Source: Adineta ricciae
Lineage: Eukaryota > Rotifera > Eurotatoria > Adinetida > Adinetidae
Direction: 5' to 3'
DNA length: 64,000 nt
NCBI GenBank assembly: GCA_905250025.1
Contig: CAJNOJ010000246.1
Location: forward strand, 62,001-126,000
Each line of letters begins with the position of its first letter. Position 1 is the stretch's first letter. A program made the translations under genes and the position numbers. The notes under the pieces are model-generated. The model was not told where the DNA came from, did no database searches, and saw only the letters and a program-made list of their open reading frames with translations. Shown here one piece after another: positions 23,334 to 34,919 of this stretch.

Positions 23334-23454
23334 CACAGTTTGTAATTAAAGACACCGTCTTTTGATATTCGGCCACAGTGTGTAATTAAAGACACCGTTT
23401 TCTGATATTCGGCCACAGTTTGTAATTAAAGACACCGTTTTCCTGATATTCCGT
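23334..23454. repeat. 40-bp minisatellite, three units (copy B)
   Basis: Units at 23334-23373, 23374-23413 and 23414-23454 share CACAGT, TGTAATTAAAGACACCGT and TGATATTC. Copy A has two units (9289-9369). Confidence 0.85.
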
Positions 23455-24049
23455 CCCAGTCAGATTATCAACATCACTGAATATGGAGAGGAGTTTGCGC
23501 TCGATAGTCAATGTCGCGGTCGAGATTTTCTAAAATTTCTCTTGTAAAACCCTTCTGTTTTAATTTGACGAACTGATAGCAAATAAAAGTATAAAAATCT
23601 TCAATAAGATCGAAATACGTTGCAAAATTCTAAATTTACTTTATTTCATAAACATCCAAGGCAATCAACTATATTATCAAGTCATACAATATGTTGGAAG
23701 AGAACGTATATAATCTTCGTCACAAAAGATCCAGAACTCTCTTTTGTTAGCAAATAAGAAAATCCGTCTATTCAACGTTACTCATTGGAATCAGTATTCT
23801 GAGTGTGCTTATTGTGAAGCGATGAATCTCCGACGCCTTGTTTCACTTAATACTGTATAGAAAAGGCAAACTTTCGTGCATGCACTCGCATCGAATAAAG
23901 CATACTAATTAATTCTACAGTTACCATCTATGAGGGAAAACATCGATTTTTAGGTGAGTTAAAGAAGGTCGACATAGTATCCCATTCTAAATAGGTTGAG
24001 AGGAAAACTGTTTCTTGAATAATTCAATTTACAAAGTATTTCATTCGAN

Positions 24050-25189
24050 GGGGTGAAGCGCAGACGGGCTATGGTAGTAATCAGATCACACCTGCCCCTT
24101 CGCCGAATTACTTCCGATTATTATTCAAACAATTATTCATGGGTTTTAATTCAATTCTTCTAGTTGGTGGTATTCTTGCTCTGATCGCTTATCAGCCACT
24201 TGGAGGATCAGAGTCATCTATTACGAATTTAGGTCTTGGCATCGTGCTTTTATCGGTGACGGTTTTCAATGCTTTTCTCAATGTGTATCAAAAGCTCAAG
24301 TCGATTAAGATTATCGCTGCGTTCGCAAAACTATTGCCGAAATCTGTTCCCACTCGGCGTGATGGTGTAGAACAACACATTCCGACTATCGAGCTCGTTC
24401 CTGGTGATATTATCTTAATTAAAATGGGTGATATCGTGCCAGCTGATTGTCGAGTTTTAACTTGCGAAGGACTGAAGGTAAATTTTCTTTTTAAAATGAC
24501 CTTTAGCGATCTTCTACATAAATGTTTAGCTTAATTCGGCCGAATTAACCGGCGAAACAAAGCCCGTCTCAATCACAGTTGAATGTACTAGTGAAAATTT
24601 GATGGAGACAACTAATCTTGGATTCTATTCTTCCCTTGTTGAAGAAGGTATGGGGGAAGCAGTGGTTGTGGCAACAGGAAACAGCACCATTTTGGGTAAA
24701 ATGTCACGCACAACGCAAGAGAGTTCAAATGAAAGAACCACGAACCTACATCGTGAAGTCAATCGCTTTGTATTGTTTGTTCTCGTCGCCGATATCACAA
24801 GTATTATTATCCTTTGGATTACATGGGGAGGCTGGCTTAATAATAGCCATCCAACATTCATTACTCTTATTGGAAATATCCTCAATTCCATTGGAATGAT
24901 CGTAAGTTTCTTACCTGTTGGTTTACCATCTGCTATTACGCTCGGTAAGTAACATCTTCACGCGGTGACAGTTGATTTTTACTCGGAATATTTAGCATTG
25001 GCAATCGTGACTAAACGAATGAGTCAACAGCGAATCTTAGGGAAAAGTTTGCAAATTGTTGAAAGTTTCAATTCGGTTTCGATAATTGCCACAGATAAAA
25101 CAGGCACATTGACAAAGAACAAAATGGTCGTGAGCGAAATCTTCTGGGATACGGACAATGGATGTAAAGTGTTTGACGACGGCGATGAA
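24050..25189 (+). CDS. Na+/K+-ATPase-like P-type ATPase, partial (copy B)
   Basis: Partial version of the pump at 10732-14502, bounded by Ns at 24049 and 25190. Three exon pieces match copy A with the same 52- and 51-bp introns: to 24477, 24530-24944 and 24996-25189. It covers TM1-TM4, the actuator domain and DKTGT, then stops before the nucleotide domain. TM4 reads PVGL where copy A has PIGL, so both lack the usual PEGL Glu. Codon differences in the middle exon are about eight amino-acid-changing to four silent. The missing ends coincide with the Ns, so this may be an incomplete assembly of an intact gene, not a true truncation. Confidence 0.8.
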
Positions 25190-25190
25190 N

Positions 25191-26850
25191 GAAGTATTGA
25201 TAAAGATGAGCGGGAGATAACATTTGAATTTCATTTCAATTCGATTGCTGTGGCCAGGATCAATATGCATCTAGTTTTGTTCGACCAATGATTGAATACC
25301 ACTGCAAGGTAGAGAACTCAACGGTTGAACTGCGATTCAATTCAAACATTTACTCGACACGTGTGACGCAATGGACTATTCAACAAATGTATGTTCACGG
25401 ATATTCCTTGATAATTATGAAAAATCGGATTATTATAGAGTGGAACGAATATTTTGATCTATGCACATGGTCTTTTGACGATATCTAACGTTTGTTCAAC
25501 AAGTTTCATTCTATGTAAGTATGAGAATTTCATCTATTTTCGTATACCGTTCCATCAAATGACACAACATATCGTTGTAAAATGTATAAAACTTCAGGAA
25601 TATATTCAGCAAAACGACATGCGGATTGCAGGATGTGAAATCGACGAAGATTTAAGGAATATACTAGTTTTTCTTATTGTGTTAGTATAAAGTCTTGATT
25701 GTGGAGAAAAATTTTGATATTGTTCATCATTTACTTCTACACGAATGTAGTCATCTGTTTAATTTGATGACAATAACCTTTCAGATGGACACTGAACGAT
25801 GCGATTACACCTTGTACAACGAGAATTGCAACTGATCGGGCAGTTGATGGCGACTATGCAAGAGCTTTATTCCGATAAGATGAGAGATAAACGTTTGCAT
25901 TTTAGACTGTTGCGTTTCACGAAGAAGCTGGGTATCCAGCTGATAGTCATTCTCAAAATAAATATTCTGTGGTTCAAATGCATGACGACAATCCCAAAGG
26001 ACATTTGAGTCGATAAGAAAAGCTTAAATAATACAAAAAAAAACTAGTTTAATTTTAATTCAGATCATCGTGGTAGTGCGAGTATACGATTCTATCTTAG
26101 TGAGCGGGTTTGACAACACGACCTTGGCTATATAATATTCGGAACTGTTTCAAAGTTTCTTGGACTTATCATTCCACCTAAAGTTGGGAATTAACGTCAT
26201 CGACTCCTACTGTTCAAGTACGACCACGTAGGTATTGTTATAAATTCGCACTTTCTTTCTACAGAGTATTCTCAAATCCGGTGTTACACTCGTATCGGTA
26301 TTTCCGTATACTCATAAAAGTCAATTATCGGATTTGGTGAAGATACGAGAAAGATTTTTGAGTAGGTTATAGCATGTGGACGAAATGTATTCGAAATAAA
26401 AGAGCTGTGGATTATCTGTTCAAAGCTGAATCTTGTAATTTCAATTATCAATTTGAAAATCGTTCACCGAAAAGAATCCAGATTTATCCGGTGAGAGTTG
26501 GTGGGTGTATTTTGAATGATCTTCTTGGTTTGCTTGAGAGGGGGACGATTTTTCGACAAGATATTTTTATAATACAATGAATAAAGACATTGTAATATTG
26601 GTAGGAATGTGTTTTGAAGTTTGAAAAGATGAGACGCGTTGTTCTATGTACGGCTCTGTTTGCAAGAAATGAGGAATGGTTAGCTGAGGGACTCGATCCA
26701 TCAGTAACATACAAAGATTGAGATCACGTCGTTTGTCAAAAGACAATTATAAACATTGCTTTCTTTCGTGATCAAAAATCATTTTATTTTTTTGTTTCTT
26801 TATTAATTCTTCAACTTAGAATAAATATATAATTTTCAGTATTCACGGTC
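25191..26850. other. Conserved block with short open frames (copy B) and right flank
   Basis: Counterpart of 14783-16205, then unique sequence to the TPR gene. Frames at 25454-25690, 25799-26008 and 26374-26580 mirror those of copy A. Just beyond, 26630-26721 has a short plus frame (MRRVVLCTALFARNEEW...) whose affiliation is unknown. No confident gene. Confidence 0.35.
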
Positions 26851-28930
26851 TCATTTGCGGTCCTCACTTGAGTTCACAACGAGCTGTGCATATAGCATTG
26901 CCATACCGTTGTCTCCCATTAAACGATAGATATCATGCAGATGTGAGTAAACATTGATCCGTATCAACTGATTCTCAAACGAGTTGTTGGAGTCGGTTTC
27001 CAGAGCTTTTTGGAAAAATGACAGTGCAGCGGAGTAGTTTTTCATACACTTATATAACACAGCCAGATTACTGTAAGGTTTGAGGATTTTTGGATGCTTC
27101 GCAGGAAAGATTTTCTCTCGAATTTCCAATGATTTTTGAAAAAACGATAATGAAGTTGAGTATTCGGCAAGAGCCATGTGTAGAATACCAAGACCACTAT
27201 AAGTGACACTTAGCTCATAGTCATCCGGAGGAGTAAATTTCTCCTCTAGCTCCAATGTCTTCTGATAAAAGGCGCGGGCATTCGAATAATCTTTATTCTT
27301 AGTACACGCAAGCCCCATATTTTTGTATACGATAGCAACACTACGGTAAGCCTGCTGATATGATTTCTCATTCATTTCGAAAGTTGTTTGAGAAGACTGC
27401 TGTGCATTAGAATTCTCTTTTGTAACAAGTTGCTTTCGTCCAACATGTACGCAAATACCGTCGTGATCAAGGTGATCAGGTGGCAGGTTTTTCTTCCTGA
27501 TATCCAACTCTTTTCTATAGAACATCAGTGCATCCGTATAATTTTCCATTTTTTGATATGTATTACCCATTTGATTGTAAACATTAGCAAGGTCATCATT
27601 GTTAGATTGAGGGATTCTTTGAAGAATTTCGATAGTTTTCATTAAGAATAGTTGTGCGTTAGAATAATCGCCTTTTTCTATATACGCACAAGCCATAGAT
27701 CGATAGATTAGAGCCATACTAGGATGAAGAGGATGTAGACATTTTTGTCGTATGGCAAGTGCCTTTTTGAAATATGAAATTGCTTCATCAACTTCTCCTA
27801 CGCGTAGCTTGCACCCACCCATATTATTGTAGGCCCCGGCCATGTCAGTATGATCTGGAGGAAGGCACTGCTGTTGAATAGTCAATGCTTTTTGATAATA
27901 AGACAACGCAGTCGAATAGTTCCGTAAACCTTGATGAGCGAATCCGATATTGTTTAAAATAGCAGCTAAAAGATGATGATGTGGGGATAGAGTTTGTTTT
28001 AGTATATCCAAGGCTTTTTCAGAATGAGAAAGTGCGTTGAAATGATCCCCCATCGAATTATATACAGCACCTATGGACAAATATGTACCACCCAAGCTAG
28101 GATGAGACGGACCAAATGCTTTTTGGTTGATTTCGATCGCCTTTCTAAGGAGTGCCAGTGCACTGGAGTTATCATTCATGCATCGGTATACTACAGCAAT
28201 ATTATTGTAAATTGTTGCCAGTGCTGGATGATCTGATGGAAGCGTTTTTTCTCGAATCTGCAAAGCTTTTTGAAAATACGAAACTGCTATTGAATAGTTT
28301 CCAAGTATTCTATGAACGTCACCGATAGAGTTGTAGATATTACTCAGCACAGGATAATTTTCAGGCAGATTACTCTTACCGATTTCCAGTGCTTTTTCAA
28401 GAAATGACAGCGCATTTAAATATTCACCGATATTCGTATACAAAATACCCATGTTGAGATACAACGAATATATCCCAAGAGAAGCAGAAATGGGACGTTT
28501 CTCGAAAACGTTAAGCGCTTCCCGATAGAATGCTAGTGCACATTGATAATCTCCCATGTTTGCGTGTGCCAAAGCCAAGTTTCCTAACAACGAAGACGTA
28601 CTTGTACAATCCGACCCATAAACTTCCTTGATCAATTCCAGTGCTTTTTCGAAAAATAAGATTGCATTTCTATAGTCGCCTTTATGCAGTTTGACAGTAC
28701 CAAGGCCATCGTACACAGCAACTTGTTCTCTACCATTTTCCAAATTTGACTTATACAACATTTCATAGATCTCTTCAGCCTTGTCAAATTTGCCAATTCT
28801 TACCATGAAGTCAGGTAAACGCGCCCACTGAAATCTTTGTAGGTCCTCTGCTCGCAAGTGTTGCTTGAGAAGTCGCAATTGTTGATCTTCTTCGTTCGTT
28901 AGCAACAATGTCACTTGCATAACTCCATTT
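26851..28930 (-). CDS. ART-TPR family protein, C-terminal TPR part (5' end in assembly gap)
   Basis: Minus-strand intronless frame of about 693 aa, ending at TGA 26851-26853. It is built of roughly fifteen 42-residue tetratricopeptide/kinesin-light-chain-like repeats, with units such as YNNIAVVYRCMND, ALxxxxKALxIxxK and LPPDHP linkers. It starts at the gap with GVMQVTLLLTNEEDQQLR, which aligns with IWNIQLQLTKDTDLQL at about 49926-49973 in the ART-TPR pseudogene; there this segment directly follows the ADP-ribosyltransferase domain. The missing N-terminus is therefore very probably an ART domain lying in or beyond the 47-N gap. TPRs would act as a protein-interaction scaffold. The frame is clean throughout, unlike the other TPR relics in the window. 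Confidence 0.85.
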
Positions 28931-28977
28931 NNNNNNNNNNNNNNNNNNNNNNNNNNNNNNNNNNNNNNNNNNNNNNN
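28931..28977. other. Assembly gap (47 N)
   Basis: Run of 47 N joining the 5' side of the TPR gene to the middle of the MFS transporter gene, both on the minus strand. True size and order are unknown. Translations across it are meaningless. Confidence 0.95.
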
Positions 28978-29419
28978 GTGCACATGCACTTTGATACAGG
29001 GGAACAATACAAGAAATAATTCCAACACCCAGACCTGCAACAACACGACCAACGACAAATAGGGGTGTGGCTGTAGCTGCTACTTGAAATGCAACACCAA
29101 TTGAAAAGATCAAACATGCCAAGATTAGGCCCCATCGACGTCCAAGAAAATCACTAGATGGATAACCAAGTAATGCACCGACAAATGTACCAGCAGACAA
29201 AATCGAAACAATTAAACTTTTGTCACTTGATTGGAGAGCATACGTAGCTGTGGCATTGTTCTGTAGATAACCATATTTTTCGAGAAAAAATGGCATATCG
29301 ATTATTCCCGAGATGGTGCCGGTGTCATAACCATATAAAAAGCCACCAAATGCAGCAAATGCTGAAACAACAATTGCCATGGGATTTTCACGAAGCTTTT
29401 TCATCAATCCATTCGACAT
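28978..29419 (-). CDS. Sugar-porter-type MFS transporter, N-terminal part
   Basis: The first 147 residues of a major facilitator superfamily sugar transporter, truncated by the N gap. The ATG at 29419 is followed by a short basic cytosolic stretch. TM1 contains GGFLYGYDTGTISG, the loop between TM2 and TM3 carries the family signature DFLGRRWG, and TM4 has GRVVAGLGVG followed by PLYQS (the family often has PLYQSE). About four of twelve helices are present. GYDTG with PSSDFLGRR resembles hexose transporters of fungi more than the animal GLUT pattern, which hints at, but does not prove, horizontal acquisition. The upstream region 29420-29640 probably holds the promoter. Confidence 0.85.
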
Positions 29420-31125
29420 TCTGACCGATTTTTCTTCAATACTTTAATGAATAAACCAACAATCTAAATACATAACGAAGAATTTCATTAGATAAAATGA
29501 GGAGACATGCATTGATTAAAGCATACCTTAATTTGCTTAGTAATGGTGATCAAATGTTGCAAACCTTCGAGGCTTTTATAGGGTAGTAAAATACGAAGAA
29601 GCCCCATTTGGGACATGCGTGATTGCGAATTTCATTTATCGAATATGAATGTATGGCTAAGGGTGTGATCATGTATGTGCATTTGTAAAGGTTATTTATA
29701 TAGAAGTAATTTACGCAGTTTGCTTGTTTTTCAAAAGAATTAACTTCAATATTTTAAATCTTGGTCAATCAATATTTTTCATTTTGATTCAAAAAGATAA
29801 TAATACATCGTGAAAGATATGTTCATATCCAGACGATTTTTATGAAAATATATGATAGAATGCATCGGGCGTACCATGGAGATAGTAGGTACAGTTTTTT
29901 TCTTCAGACAGGTTATGTTTGATATGTAAAGGGACACATCTACTTTTTCTAATGTGCATTCATTTATTGAAAGGTGAAATCGTAAGTCTCGGGTACTGAA
30001 GCAACGTAGAAAAAAATTATTCAATCGTCCGAATATCTACGCAGTTGGATTTCTTTCGTAAAAAAATGATTAATTAATCTACGAGTGTCTGAGTTTGCAG
30101 AGCACAAAAATATTTAAATTTCTTTCAAAAGTATATATATATCATGAAGTTTTATTCTCTCCTCGTATATGTTACTCTTCAATTGATTATTCAATGAACA
30201 TCAATTGCAATACTGTTTAAGTAGTTACAAATTAATTTTTTTAATCAAAATATCTTTCGTATCAAATAAACATCAGTGTTTCACTGTCGTTGATCGAGAT
30301 TATTACACGAGAAAATATCATCATATCTTTTCCTTTTATCTTTGATTTCTTTCGCCATTCATCATAAATGTATTACAGAATCAGTTCTTAGAAAACCGAG
30401 CGAACTAAAGTAGAAGGACATCCGAGCTGTATTGGCTTCGGGGTGTATTGTGATAGTTCGTTAAATTGCTCTCGAAAAAACATCCTTTCATAAAACACAT
30501 CATTTTCAGGTATATGAATAAATAGAAACGTGTAAAGGCGAATATCTAATGATTATTATGTTTACATATTAAATATATGGCGCAATAGGCTTCGCTTTCG
30601 ATGTCTCGTATAATAATTACCTTCGTATTAATAACGAAATCCCCTACTCGTTACTACGTAGATAAAAAGAGAACAGACTAAACATGTAAATAGTATAATG
30701 CATCACGGTGTAGGCAAGAGACGAAAAGAAATAATATTGTCAGGCATTGAATCAATATTTTTTTTCAAAATCTAACTTTCTCGTTATACACAAAATGTTT
30801 GAACATTGTTTAAGAATGAATTTTCAACATTTCAGAGGAAATTCTCAGAAATTTTGTTTGCAAATTTTACTTTCAATGTTCGTCGCTAGATAAAACTTAT
30901 TTATTGTAGATATCTATGTGTTATATGATCAAAATTAGAATAATATTGATGAGTCGACAAATCTCAATGAGAGTAAATACAAATGTGTGAAAGAAGATGT
31001 ACCAGTTATTATTTCCGTTTATAAAATAAAGAGATCGTCACAGAAAATCAAGTTTCCAAAGGATAGAATAACTTTAATATATAAGATTAATAATTTCTAA
31101 TATCTTCGAATTGTGATAAAACTCA
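29420..31125. other. Intergenic region
   Basis: AT-rich, with no gene recognised on either strand. The MFS 5' flank lies at its left end and the 3' flank of the cysteine-rich membrane gene at its right. Confidence 0.5.
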
Positions 31126-33818
31126 TTACATTCGAACCGATGAAGGTGTCCATGTATTCGGATTATTCTCGTCAATTCTGCTCATTGAGTTTTTCTTTTT
31201 GAAACAAAAATATAAATGTTTAATCAGAGGAATGATGATAAGTTTCGCGATGAGAAATCCCAAGCCAAAAATTTCCAAACAAACAATTGTAAAGAGTAAA
31301 TTGCTAAAAATCAGTTCCTCTTCGTCAGTAATCGGTTTTTGTACATTCAACGTATAAAATGGCGTTTCATCAATGGTAATCGAGAGAATCGTACTACTAC
31401 TTGTTGAATATTTATATTCAATATCATCGACAAACATTTGATTAACATCTCCGGACAATGTTGGTAACCACATTCCACTTAATTTCGTTTCTTCTTCTTC
31501 CATTAATGGATATGTTCGATTAATAACTTTCGTCAGTGTTAATACACATGATGGTTGTTGAGTGAGTACTCTTCCTGAAACGAACAAAGCTTGTGCAAAC
31601 ATCAGATCGAATACTTTGTAATCAACTTCGAATGTTTCGTTTTCTTCCTCCACACCGTGTGCTTCCAAACCAATTCGAAGAGCACCGATCGTGTTCGTGC
31701 CCTCAAGGAGAATTTGCATCTTAATCAAATGTGTTGGTAATGCCAGTGAAATCGAAACACTTCCACCTTCGTCATGACAAGAAGAGATAAGCATCGGCAA
31801 GGTAGTGTCTTTAAGTTGTAAAGCAGTTATATCAGTACATTTGAAAAGCGTATTGACAAAATCGATGTGTAATGTAAATGGTTGACTATCAAGAAGAGAA
31901 AATAGTGGAATTTCATCGTCGTTTGGAGGAACCACAAGTGCCATTAAACTTGAACTGAATTGAGAATTCTTCAATGTTGGATCACAAGCGAATGTCGCTT
32001 CATTTTTCAAGTCTTCTATTGGATAACGATGAAAATATGCATTACTGAATGAATAAGCGAACGAAACAAGAACGATAATGGAAAAACTAAATAATCCGCC
32101 GATGACCATTTCTCCTTCACCGATCAGATCCGTTCTTTTCAAAAATCTTTTCATCTGTTGATGCGCTTTGTGTCCCATTGAATCTTTCGCACAACGACTA
32201 AGAGCGAATAGCACAAACCAGATGATTAAGCCCAAAACAATCACAATGATTGTCCAAAAGAGTGGCGACACACTCAAACAATGTTTTGACATCGATTTAC
32301 GAATTGTAAACATATTCTGTATTAGAATATTGTCAAATCGAATCGAAAACGGAGATATGGGATACGGAGTTCCCTGGTTAATAGTCGAAAGTAATACCGA
32401 TGAACTATCTATGTTTCCGAATGATGAACCCAGTGGACAAAATGAATTGTTTTTGCATGGTAAACATGATGATTGACCTGTGAGACCATTTGTTGACGTA
32501 CCCGGTGGACAGAGTAAACACGAGAAAACATCCAATTTCGTACTGTAAGTTCCACCAATGCATAATGTTGATGATGAAATTGTGTTTGTACTTGTGTCAG
32601 ATAATGAACCAGCGGATGATGGAAGAATAATGTAATAATTACCTTGAGAATCTAACAGAACGACAGTACCATTATGAGTAATGGAAAAGGACAGAAAGAT
32701 TGGACCAAATGAAGATGACAAGGTTTGTTGAACGTTAGGGAAAATTGATGTAACAGCGAAAGTATTTGGATTTGTGATATTGTATGTGAATAATTGTGAC
32801 GATAACCAAATATAATTAAGAGAATATGTATTTACCAGGACTAAAATAAGATTTTCATCGAGCCGACCAACTGCTTTCCCCATTAGGTAGCATTCATGAT
32901 AATGAGGAAAATGTTCGATTAATGCGATTTATATGAAATATAACGATTGTATTCATTATTGGAATTCCAATTAAAACTTCATTCCTGAAATTGTTTATTT
33001 TTACAGACATTCTATACTTTGGTGCATAAATATCTGCATTACGATTTGTTACACTCGCTTGCCATGAAGTATTTGTTAATAGCGCGTACAACCATTTATC
33101 CCAAACTTTGAAAGTCGAATTTGAAACGCTTGACAGATAAGCACATGGAGTAAATTTAGTATTTGAATCTCCGACATATCCGAGAATAACGAAAAATAAA
33201 TCACGATTGTAATTAAAGGCAATACCAAGTTGAGTTGAGACAATCTCTTGATTGAGATTATAAACAATGCGAAGATTTTTAGTACGCGATGGTAACAACG
33301 AAACAATCGCTATTAATCGTGTCATCAGTAGTTGTGACAAGTTGAGAAAATTGATGCAAACGATAATTATTTGTCTGCCATCCAACACATGAAAAACTCG
33401 CTTTTCGTGATCCATTTGTTGCTGATACAAAAGCATCACCTGTGACACCGACATACGTTAATGATCCAATAAATGGTACCTTTGTTAATGTGTTAATTCC
33501 AATAAAAACAAAACGAACAGGATTATTATATGTTCCTTCGGGATCAACTGCGACAGCAAATACGTATTGATTGGCATTATTGTAGGGAATTGTACATGAA
33601 AATGAATAATCGAAAGGAGCAAGACGAACAAGAAATGAAAAAGTCGAAGGAAGTGATTCCACTATGAGAACGTCGTTAGCAGCAATTTTGACACCATATG
33701 CATCAAACGATGATAAATCTGGTGAAAATGAACAAACACACCAGAAAGTTATAAATAATGGCAGGATTCGAAAGATGCACAAGAATATCATAACTGTTCC
33801 ATCTGTTTTCATTACCAT
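31126..33818 (-). pseudogene. Secreted/multi-TM protein with ephrin-receptor-like (GCC2/GCC3) Cys motif, two frame breaks
   Basis: Minus-strand gene starting at ATG 33818 with a hydrophobic signal sequence (IFLCIFRILPLFITF), then a long beta-rich ectodomain with Asn-glycosylation sites. A Cys-rich motif CPPGTSTNG...CLPCKNNSFCP of the GCC2/GCC3 (ephrin-receptor-like) type lies near 32400-32520. A TM helix (SPLFWTIIVIVLGLIIW), a second one (GGLFSFSIIVLVSFAY) and a last one before a basic tail (FGLGFLIAKLIIIPLI) follow. Three frames are needed. The first switch is near 33290, at ACTAAAAATC on the minus strand, and the second near 32905, at a TTTT run. Each is one base out of step and no GT..AG intron of normal size fits. 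Either the gene is decaying or these are homopolymer errors. Family function unknown; probably a cell-surface protein of roughly 900 aa if intact. Confidence 0.7.
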
Positions 33819-34919
33819 GGATATTTATACAAATACCTTTGCGCATGACGACCTAAAAACATCCCGGGCGCTGTTCTACACCTACTCAATAGAAATGTTC
33901 TCATATTAATTGTCACTTAGTGAGGGCGATGGAGAATAAGAAACGATCAATGTGATTCTCTTTAACAATTTTATAAGTTCTTTTATGCACATAAAATATG
34001 AATGTAATTGCACAGTGACTATACTAACAGTATTACTGTTCGTTTGTTTTCTCATTTATTTTTACGTCTTTTTTTTCTTATTCCGACGTATCGTCAAATT
34101 CTTCATATTGACGTGACAGAACAAAAGCTATGTATACAAATTATTTACAACGATAAAGAATAGTGTGTTCTCATTTTTGATCGATAATTCGTAACAAAAG
34201 CTTCTTTTACTCTTTGTTTATGATTCGATCAGTCAGCAATATGATTGATCACCATCATTTTTTATGCACAAAAATTTCTATTAAACAATTTAATGGAAAT
34301 GATCTTCCTTTAAGAATAAAAATCTCATAGTTGTCATGTCTTTTACTATTTGACCACATTTGTTTTACTTCTTTTGAAGTATTCTTATATATATATATAT
34401 CAGATTTTTCATTATATATGAAGTTTAAGTAAAAGAAAGACTAAAAATAATATCCTGTTTGAAATAGAAAATGGCTTTTCTGCATCCGTTCAATTTTATC
34501 GCTTTATACTACTCTTTTCTTCATGATACGCTGCATTTTTAATTATCGCGCAAACAACGGAATAGTTAGAAAAAGAATTTGTATACTGATTTGAAGGTAA
34601 GTAGAAAAATAACGAAGAAGCAATTGATATCAGACCAGGAAAGATTTAGTGGAACTTGTTCAGTACGAAGATCTTTTTGCTAAAATTACCAATAGAAATT
34701 CCCCTGTTAGATTAACTGTACAAAAAAGTCAGTTCCTATTATTCCTCGGGCGTCAAACAAAACATTTGTTGTTTATGAAAATTCTACTTTTCTCAACAAA
34801 CTAGAAGATATTACACATAATCGACTGATTCACATTTGTATTCTTTCGATCATATATTTATTTTGTGCAACATAATAGAAATCAAGTGTTAAATCCTTCG
34901 ATTCATTATTATCTTTAGA
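33819..34919. other. Divergent intergenic region
   Basis: Lies between the minus-strand Cys-rich gene and the plus-strand FG-GAP gene, so it likely contains both promoters. It contains a short (TA)n run near 34388-34401. No specific element was identified and no gene seen. Confidence 0.5.

Larger units (their letters stand above)
16207..26616. repeat. Large direct duplication, copy B (10.4 kb)
   Basis: Collinear with copy A, with scattered substitutions and small indels (for example extra bases near 16600-16640). It lacks the equivalents of copy A 8313-8521, 9964-10909 and 12047-14782; each loss sits at an N (22540, 24049, 25190). Beyond 26616 the sequence continues into DNA not present in copy A. 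Confidence 0.9.

Noticed and set aside
28811-29419. Fusion protein across the N gap
   Set aside because: The reading frame through Ns is arbitrary and the two sides belong to different families.
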